Below, in pieces: positions 17,101-23,366 of a stretch of 23,366 nucleotides of DNA. The DNA comes from Thecamonas trahens ATCC 50062 (lineage: Eukaryota > Apusozoa > Apusomonadida > Apusomonadidae). The stretch spans positions 190,748-214,113 of the forward strand of contig NW_013657658.1 in NCBI RefSeq assembly GCF_000142905.1, written 5' to 3'. A model generated the notes under the pieces. That model searched no databases. It had not been told where the DNA came from and was given only the letters and a program-made list of their open reading frames with translations. Each line of letters starts with the position of its first letter. The first letter of the stretch is position 1. The translations under genes and the position numbers were made by a program.

Positions 17101-17560
17101 CGTGATGCCCATCCCTCTCCGTAGTCAGTCGTGTTGCCGCCTGCACCACAGGTCGCCGTCAGCCGACCGCTGTCCGAGTCGGATCGAAGCTGCCGCCACC
17201 TTCCTACAACCGCCCCGCCCCGCCCCTACCCCCTAACCCCTTCCCCACCTTCCATCCACCCACACACCCATCCACGCATTCTTCCTCTTCACCCTTTACT
17301 CGTCTTCGCTCCAGTCGTCCTCTACGTACCTTGGTGACAAAGCCCGAGGGCTTGGGCGGACGGGCGCGCTCATAGGTGGTCAGGTGGAGCCGGACGCCCG
17401 ACTCGACCAGCAACGAGGGCTTGCGACCACGGGCTTGGAGCTTGAACAGCAGGGTCCGCCCGGTGAGGTCGTAGATGTTCTTCACTGAACACCCGATGAT
17501 CTCAGGTCCAATCATCTTGAGCATCGCTGCCACATCAAGCGCCGTGAACGTGCCCTTCAT
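14075..17560 (-). CDS. NEMF: NEMF/Rqc2 (NFACT family) ribosome-associated quality control factor; two exons
   Basis: Exon 1 (17560-17330, 77 codons) and exon 2 (17065-14075) join in phase 0 to give about 1,073 residues; human NEMF is about 1,076. Family knowledge: the protein binds peptidyl-tRNA-obstructed 60S subunits, recruits Listerin and adds C-terminal tails to stalled chains. Visible domains are NFACT-N (starting MKGTFTALDVAAML, with LYDQGNVVLLD); a helical coiled-coil middle (IDKARKDQLNRV, with DWEELGRIVKEEQRRGEPIA); NFACT-R at about 521-650 (KFNWFVSSERFMVVSGRDA, then DIYVHADIHGAASLIIKNP); the KRNKLKKMMAKYADQDDEER block typical of NEMF; and NFACT-C near 970-1035 (FKYKVKLVPGDGKKGKAAR). 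Asp9, Asp96 and Arg97 (QLGIDRVV), the residues needed for tailing in NEMF/Rqc2, are all present. The end is an unusual Lys/Gly-repeat tail. Confidence 0.95.
17066..17329 (-). other. intron of the NEMF gene (264 nt, GT-AG)
   Basis: On the minus strand the donor is ACCAAG|GTACGTAGAGG and the acceptor ATGAGTGCAG|CTGCGC. Splicing gives SGFVTK followed by LRKHLRESR, matching the SSFAMKCRKHLKSRR region of human NEMF in phase 0. Read-through hits an in-frame stop near 17204, so splicing is required. Unlike the two introns of the neighbouring gene, the sense strand is G-rich rather than C-rich. Confidence 0.9.
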
Positions 17561-17679
17561 CTGGCTGGGTGCGAGGGGAGAAGAGACGAGTGGTGGCCGG
17601 CTCGGCAAGGTCGCACACAGCCTGATCAACAACCGCTATCGTCGTCACCAGCATGAAACTAGTTCACTCGCTCGGTCCT

Positions 17680-20600
17680 CTACTTGTTCTTAAAGTCGTC
17701 CACGCGCCGGCTCAGGACCCGTCGCTTCTTGGGGCCGGCCTTGAGCCGGTCGCCGACGGACTTGCGCGACTTGAGCACCTCCTCCATCTCGCGAGGTGAC
17801 GCCGGCGGCTTGTTGCCGCCGATGGTGAGCTTGAGCTCGATAGCCTTCTTGGACGCCCGACGCGCGGCCATCCGCAGCTTGTGGGCGGCCTTGCGCTTTT
17901 TGGCGGCGTCGCGCTCGCGCTGCTGCGCGTTTTGCCGCGCCGAGAGCTGCCATTCTTGCGCAAACGAGTCGAGGATGCCAAAGAGCTCCTCCGACGGCGT
18001 CTCCTTCTCGCCGAGCTTCGCGCACAGCGCGGTGAGGCCCTTTTCTACGAGCGAGAAGAGCGGTTCGATGCGGTTGAGCTCGGTAGTAGCGCGCTCCACA
18101 AACTCGCCGAGCTTGTCCTTGAGCACGTCGGTCGCCGGCACCGTCGCCAGCTGGCTCTCCACCGCCCGCACGTCTTTGCGCAGCCGGTTGTAGTCGGCCT
18201 GGAGCACTGCCACGCCGACCTTGGATGCCTCGTTGCACCCCTCCAGCGCAGTGAGGAACGCCTTTTCCGTCCCGGGATACCGCTCTTCCACAAAAGACTG
18301 AATGTAGTGCAGCAGGTGCTGCCTCCCGTTCGCTGCCTTGGTCCCTTTCAGCTTGAGGAGCGACGCCAGCGGGAGAGCCTTGACCCACGTCTGGTTGACA
18401 AACGACGCAATGGCGAGAATGATTTCCAGCAGCTGCTCCAGTGCCTCAGACGACCGCACAGCCTCGACCGTCCGTGCGTTGAGCTCGAGCTTCTCCGAGA
18501 TCTCCTGCACCTTTTCGCCAAACTCGAGCTGGAGCTGCAGTGCTGTCAGCCGCTGGTGGACGTTGGGAATGTTGGCAACAAGAACAAAGAACTGCTCGGC
18601 CTCGCCGAGCCTGGCCAACGCCTTGGCGTCGCCCTCGTTGTCTTGCATGTAGTCGTCGAGCTCGCGCTCCTCCTCCGGCGTGATCCACGCCTTGAGCAAG
18701 TCCTTGATCCGGTCTGCTGTCAGCAGGCCGTCGTCGAGGTCCATGATCGCGTCGCGGATGGCAGGCAGCGGCGCCTTGAACGACCGCAGCAAAAGGCACA
18801 CGTTGTTGCTCCTCTTGTTGGAGAGAATCGCCACACGCTTCGGCGCAGCCTTGACCGCCGCCTTGGTCGACGGCGCCTTGGCCTGGAACAGCTCCTCCAG
18901 CACGTTGTAGTCGAGCCGGATGTTGCGCGGATTGAGCTTGGAGTAGAGCGAGTCCTCGACCTTGACTCCGCGCGCCATCCTTCCCAGGAAGAGCTTCCGC
19001 ATCTTGACATGGGCCTTGCGCGGCGTGTTTGGCCGCCCACCGCCGCGTCCGAACCCGCCCGGTGGCGGTGGCGGTGGCGGTCCTCCACCCGGCGGCGGCG
19101 GTGGCGGAGGCGGGCCACCTCCTGGCGGCGGCGGTGGCGGAGGCGGCGGAGGTGGCCCGCCGCCACCCGGAGGTAGCGGCGGGATCGCCGGCGGCGGTCC
19201 GTCTCCGACCTGCTCGCCGACCGCTGTGGGGCCGGCAGGCCCGCCACTGCCGCCTGGCCCGCGCCCGGGAAGTCTAAACGCGCGAATGACTTTGGTCATC
19301 ATCACAATGCGCTTGGCAAAGCGCCAGAACCGCGGCAGCCGCTGACGGCCGTACGTCTGCGACCGCGCGTGCTCGAGCCGCTTCTTGAGCTTGGTAATCT
19401 CAAACAACATGGCCTCGACCGATTTGGCGTACTTGCGCTTGAGCGCAGCGTACCGCTGCCTGTGCATCGTCTCCATAGTCTGCTTCGCGGAGACCATCTG
19501 CTGCTTCAGCGACTCGTTCCGCTCCTCGAGCATTCGCATCTGGTCCGGCGCGTCAGCCTCCAGCAGCGCCACCCGGTCCTCGAGCTCGCGCCGCTTGAGG
19601 TCAAACTGCGACTTTTCACGCTCGAGATCGTCCACCGACCGCGAGTACTGCAGCGCATCAAGGAGCGAGGTGAACGACTTGCCGAGCGGCATGTCCGAGG
19701 TACCCGCCAGCGATGGCGGCATCGGCGACTCACGCCCGTCGCCGTCGGCCTCGCCGGAGGGCGGCGTGGCGCTCCCGCCCGGACCCACCACCGCAATGGT
19801 CACCTCGGGCCGTGCCGCGCTCGCCGCGCTCGCCTTGGGCCGCCCCAGCATCTCGCATGCCAGGCTATCAAAGGCCTCCGAGACACGGCCCCACATGGCG
19901 TCTCCTTTGGTCCCCGATGCAGGCATGGCCACCAGCATCTGCATGAGCTTGACAAACGCGCCAAAGTGCGGCGTCGTCCGCAGATTGAACTTGAGCCGCT
20001 CCGCCACCTGGACTGGATCCGACAAGTCCATGTCGTTGAACTTGAGCCGCTTTGCATCGGCCTCTGCGTACTCGCGGTATGCGTCGATTTGCGTCGAGAG
20101 ATCGATTGATCGCGTCGCGGATAGCTCCTCCAGGATCTCATCGAGCTTGAGCGCAGAGAGCTCGCGCCGGAGGTCAACCCGAGTGTTGATGTCGGTCGAG
20201 AGGTTGACGAGCGTGTTGATGAGGCAGAGGAGTTCGGCCTGCACCTCCTCAGCCTCGTGCCCACTTCGGTTTCCGTCCTCGCTCTCGGACGCATCATCAG
20301 AGACGGCAAACTTGAGCATCTTGACAAGCGTCGAGAACCGGACCTTTTCCTTCTTGAGCACCTTGAGCTCGTCAAAGCCGGTCCGGACTAGACCCCGGCC
20401 CTGCTCCGAGTAAATGGCGATGCCGGAGAGGAGCTGCGCCGCGCGGATGACTGCGTCGTTGTTGGTTGTGTCGAGCGAGGCCGTGATGATGTTGACGTAG
20501 TCCTGTGCCATGCCGGCCTCGACTCCGGGCATGGTATCAAAGAGCGTCGCCAGCGTCGAGAGCACTGCGCTCTCAGTGTCGATCTCGTCATCAGTCTTCT

Positions 20601-23045
20601 TCGACTTGGACGAGAGGTTGTGCAGCAGGTCGATGAGGGTGGTAAAGCCGAGCTGGTCGATGAACTCGGCGATCCACGAGTCCGGCGCCACGTCGATGGT
20701 CTCCTCCAACTCGCGCAGCGACTCGGCGTCGGCGTGGACGTTGAGCATGGTGATAAAGTACTCGGGCGGCCGCAGCCCAACCGAGACGTCGACTTGCGAC
20801 GCCTCGTCGCCGCCAGGCGTCACCGCCGTCGACGAGAGCCCGCCGTCGTCTCCACCGGGAGTCAGCGGCCGCTCGGCCTCGCCGCCCGAGCTCATCGCCG
20901 GGTCCGCAATCGAGCTCAGCGACGGCGCGCCGGTCGAGAGCGAGTCGCGTGTCCGCCCAAACACAGACCCGCGCCGCCGCCGCAGAAACGCCTGCGTGCC
21001 GGACGGCGTCGACTGGAGTACAAATGAGCCGCGAGGGCCCGTCCGACTCACCGCCAGACTGCCGCTCCCCTTGGTCGGCTGGAGGCCCATCTTGGCGTCT
21101 TGCAGCTTGGCCACGGCGTCGAGCAGCGCCCGCTTCGCCGCCCGATCCTCGGGCGTCTCTACAAACGACTCGACCGCGTTTCGCACTCCGCCCACCGTCC
21201 GGTGCAGGAGCTCGGCGTGGTACCGATACTCAGCAGCGATGGCATCGTTCGGCGCCGATACTGCGCCTTTCTTGAGCAAGTTGCCGAGCGCTCTGACCGT
21301 GTTGGTGGCGTAGTGCTCGTCGGCCGAGACTCGCTCGACGTCACCGGTCGCCACCGAGATGTACATCCGCGAAATGGCGACGCCCACAGCCTGCGCCGCC
21401 TCTTGCACCGGCGCAGAGGCGTAGAGGAGCTCCTGTGCTGTCCCGCCAGTCTCGCTCGTAGATGGAGTGTTCACATCGTCGTCTCCCGAGAGACTCAGCT
21501 TGAGCCGCCGCTTGCGTGCAAAGAGCTCAGCCCGGGTCGAGCTCTCGTCCTCCGACTCCTTGCCGCTGATGGTGAGCGATCGTGAGCGGACAAGGCGCGC
21601 CCGCGCATCATCGCCGCTCCTTCGGACGCCCATGTCGTCGAGCTCCTGTCGCATGTGCCGCGGCAGTGCTGCCAGCGGCCCGAGCGACTTGGAATGCTCC
21701 AGCGTAGTCTCGCAGGAGGTGTTGCAGCCCGAGTCTGAGCTCGAGCCCGAGCCCGAGCCCGAGTTGGGCACGACCGCGATGTGTGCCATCGAAGAGAGCG
21801 CAATAACGTCCGAGGTTCCAGAGCCTGCGCCTGAGCACGAGCCTGAGCTCGAGCCTGAGTCCGAGCCGCGGAAAAACGATGACGGCTTGCGGGAGAGGAC
21901 TGAGCCGAGCTCGGACTCATCGTCGTCGTCGTACGCGATTTCCAGCACCGACGGCTGGACAAAGACGCCGCGAAGTGGCGGGCACGCAAAGTACGTGACA
22001 TCGTCGACGCTGCCGTTGTTCTTGCCGACCTTCTCGTCAAGCTCGACGCCGACCCACGTCCCGCGCGCAAAGTGAGTCTCGCCAATGAACCGCACCACGC
22101 CCGAAACTGCACCGAGGACACGGACCCTCGTTCCCGGCGCCATGTTGGAAATGATGACTCGTTGGCCCAGCGACGACGACGGGAGCGATGACCAGATGTC
22201 AGGGTCTGGTCGTCCATCGTGTGCCGACCGCACCACCTCAACCACGTTATCATAGTGGCCATGGCCGTGCGCCGGGAGCGGCTCGTGCGACGCTGCGCCC
22301 GTCGGCGACGCACTGGCGCCGCGTGGAAGCAACGGCCGGAACTGGATTCGGTGCCGAAGCGCATGGGCTGCGGGAGGCAGCGACGTCGCTCGGTTGCTGG
22401 GTCTACTCGATCGAGCCGGCTCGCCCACCCGGGCCGGCGAGTCGAGCGTCGCCGGCCGGTTCTGGCGTGAAGCTCCACGGCGCACGTTCTTGAGTGCAGA
22501 CCCTTCTGGCTCGCGGACTCGCGGCTCACCGCCAGGTGACCGGCGTGAACGCGACCGTCGGCGCGAGCCCGAACGTGACCCCGATCGCGAGCTGGGCCGA
22601 TCGACGGCCCGCGGGCGGGCACGTGTCTGTGGCTGCGGCTGTGACCTGCTCGTCTTTCCGGAGAGCTGGGCGAGCAGCGCCGAGTTGTCATCGGAGAGGG
22701 TGTAGTCTGTCGGAATGGCGTAGCGATTGCGGGCAAGAGCGACGTTCTCCGGGCGGACAAAGACACCGCAGCGGCGCGGGCAGCGAAAGTAGCGGGCGTT
22801 GACGTCCTTGCCGTCGCAATTGCCAAGCGGTGCCGCCAGCTCCAGGCCGAGAAACACACCTTCTCGGAAGGCCGCGGTCCGACATAGCGAACAAGGCCCA
22901 CCACCGACTCGCCACGGAGGCGGACCTCGACGGCAGCGCCCACCGATGGGGTCTTGCGGGCCGCCGCCCGTGCCCTGGCCAGGGTGGCGGCGTAGTAGGC
23001 TTCACCCGCCCCCGTAGCAGCAGCAGCAGCAGCAGCATCAGCCAT
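17680..23045 (-). CDS. formin with two N-terminal CAP-Gly domains (CAP-Gly2-FH3-FH1-FH2), one frame break
   Basis: The first ATG in the CAP-Gly frame is 23045 (MADAAAAAAATG). With one base restored at 22852-22854 the product is about 1,788 residues. CAP-Gly 1 (about 37-103) includes VVGLVRYVGP, GNCDG, ARYFRCPRRCGVFVRPENV. A basic Ser/Arg-rich linker follows. CAP-Gly 2 (about 303-373) includes GVVRFIGETHFARGTWVGVELD, KVGKNNGSV, TYFACPPLRGVFVQPSVLEI. A disordered Ser/acidic region leads to a GBD/FH3-like armadillo region (about 759-1066; DSWIAEFIDQLGFTTLIDLL). Then come a coiled coil, a poly-Pro/Gly FH1 (about 1283-1332) and FH2 (about 1338-1705; KRSNNVCLLLRSFKAP, GEAEQFFVLVANIPNV, ASLLKLKGTKAANG). 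A basic tail contains a possible DAD (MEEVLKSRKSVG followed by KKRR). Expected role: profilin-actin-fed filament assembly, coupled to microtubules through CAP-Gly. It lies 120 bp upstream of NEMF on the same strand. Confidence 0.9.
19050..19200 (-). repeat. GC-rich repeats encoding the FH1 poly-proline/glycine tracts
   Basis: GGCGGTGGC-type trinucleotide repeats on the plus strand encode three successive Pro runs (about 11, 8 and 7 residues), each separated by GGG, after PPPAIPPLPPGGGG. These are typical profilin-binding tracts. The repetitive block is prone to length variation and assembly error. Confidence 0.9.
22852..22854 (-). other. frame break inside CAP-Gly domain 1 of the formin gene
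   Basis: One frame reads VRYVGPRPSEKVC and then nonsense (FSAWSW); the other reads FLGLELAAPLGNCDG. One extra T in the TTT run (AAA at 22852-22854 on the plus strand) joins them with exactly nine residues between VGP and GLEL, the same spacing as in CAP-Gly 2 (IGE to GVELD). Deleting one GT of the GTGTG also restores frame but gives eight. The upstream frame cannot be a separate gene, because it supplies only half a domain. Confidence 0.75.
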
Positions 23046-23366
23046 GTGCCCCCGCCCCTGTTCCACTCGGTTTCCCTCCAACAGGTATCCAAGGGCACGG
23101 TCGTGGGGCGTGGAATGGGTGAGGTGAAGTGTTGCTGGTACGTAAGGGGGGGGGGGGAGGGGGGAAGGTCAACCATACCGTCGCCGTGGGCCGCCCCTGC
23201 CGCAACGGGTCGAACAACCAAAGCCCACCCCCACACACTCCCCTGACACAGCCACTCAACAAACCAATGAACAACATGCGCAAATGGCAAAGATGACATG
23301 CCACCCGCCAGCCCACCACCAATAACCCTCGGCAGCGGGGGGGGGGCGGCGTTGGCGCGGAGCCAT
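23046..23366. promoter_or_regulatory. 321-bp region upstream of the formin gene, to window end
   Basis: It should contain the formin promoter or 5' UTR. On the minus strand a long C-run followed by TTACGTACCAG (AG at 23136-23135) looks like a 3' splice site about 90 nt before the ATG, and the formin frame is open from there. On the plus strand TTTCCCTCCAACAG (to 23084) and CTG|GTACGTAAG (donor at 23137) look like the bounds of a short exon of a divergent gene. Neither is proven. Nothing else is recognised. Confidence 0.4.
23146..23164. repeat. poly-G tract (12 G, A, 6 G)
   Basis: A homopolymer run on the plus strand; a further 10-G run lies at 23337-23346 near the window end. On the minus strand the first would serve as the polypyrimidine tract of the candidate acceptor at 23135. 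Confidence 0.9.

Noticed and set aside
17881-19176. 431-residue plus-strand frame opposite the formin FH2/FH1 region
   Set aside because: Arg/Leu/Val-rich antisense shadow ending in Arg/Trp repeats from the FH1 DNA repeat.
21495-23081. 528-residue minus-strand frame beginning upstream of the formin
   Set aside because: Only the first about 64 codons after ATG 23045 are real (half of CAP-Gly 1). The rest, after 22854, is Arg/Ser nonsense out of frame with the second CAP-Gly.
22688-23322. Two minus-strand frames at the right edge (203 and 94 residues)
   Set aside because: They cross homopolymer C/G runs, overlap the formin start in other frames and show no recognisable domain.
1-23366. tRNA, rRNA, transposon, viral or CRISPR elements
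   Set aside because: Reading both strands I found no cloverleaf-like gene, no rRNA signature, no transposase, reverse transcriptase or integrase frame, no long terminal or inverted repeats, and no repeat-spacer array.

Overview
The window looks like nuclear DNA of a unicellular eukaryote with a compact, GC-rich genome. The evidence is spliceosomal introns with polypyrimidine tracts, eukaryote-only proteins (a formin, a NEMF/Rqc2-type ribosome quality control factor, a CDKN3/KAP-like phosphatase, a Myb/SANT protein), strong G/C third-position bias and many microsatellites. The gene repertoire would suit a free-living amorphean or obazoan flagellate (an apusomonad such as Thecamonas comes to mind), but that placement is a guess from protein content and style. 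The window begins in a (CA)n tract and ends in a poly-G run, so it may be a whole contig bounded by hard-to-sequence repeats.

Layout, left to right. (1) 1-119 is a CA/CT microsatellite, probably intronic, leading into the last exon of a Myb/SANT-like protein (+, 135-1760; its 5' exon lies outside the window). (2) 1881-11388 (-) encodes one giant coiled-coil protein of about 3,170 residues whose frame is broken at two single-base positions. (3) Diverging from it, 11719-12972 (+) encodes a predicted multi-pass membrane protein with a C-terminal KAP-like dual-specificity phosphatase domain. (4) A (CAG)n microsatellite is followed by a three-exon gene (+, 13201-14045) for a small single-pass membrane protein resembling metazoan C1orf43 (NICE-3) and fungal Dlt1. 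(5) Converging on it with only 29 bp between stop codons is a two-exon NEMF/Rqc2 gene (-, 17560-14075). (6) 23045-17680 (-) encodes a formin with two N-terminal CAP-Gly domains, broken by one frameshift inside the first CAP-Gly. (7) 23046-23366 is an upstream region with G/C homopolymers.

The genes do not form an obvious pathway. Two are cytoskeletal or scaffold-like (CAP-Gly-formin, giant coiled coil), one acts on stalled ribosomes (NEMF), one is regulatory (phosphatase), one nuclear (Myb/SANT) and one a small membrane protein. The most striking item is the CAP-Gly + CAP-Gly + FH3 + FH1 + FH2 architecture, which puts a microtubule-binding module and an actin-assembly module in one polypeptide. 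Recurrent genome-level signals are an unusual splice donor (GTACGY, including one apparent GC-AG intron), a pyrimidine tract plus AG upstream of every visible start codon, and three frame breaks that are each repaired by one extra base next to a short homopolymer.
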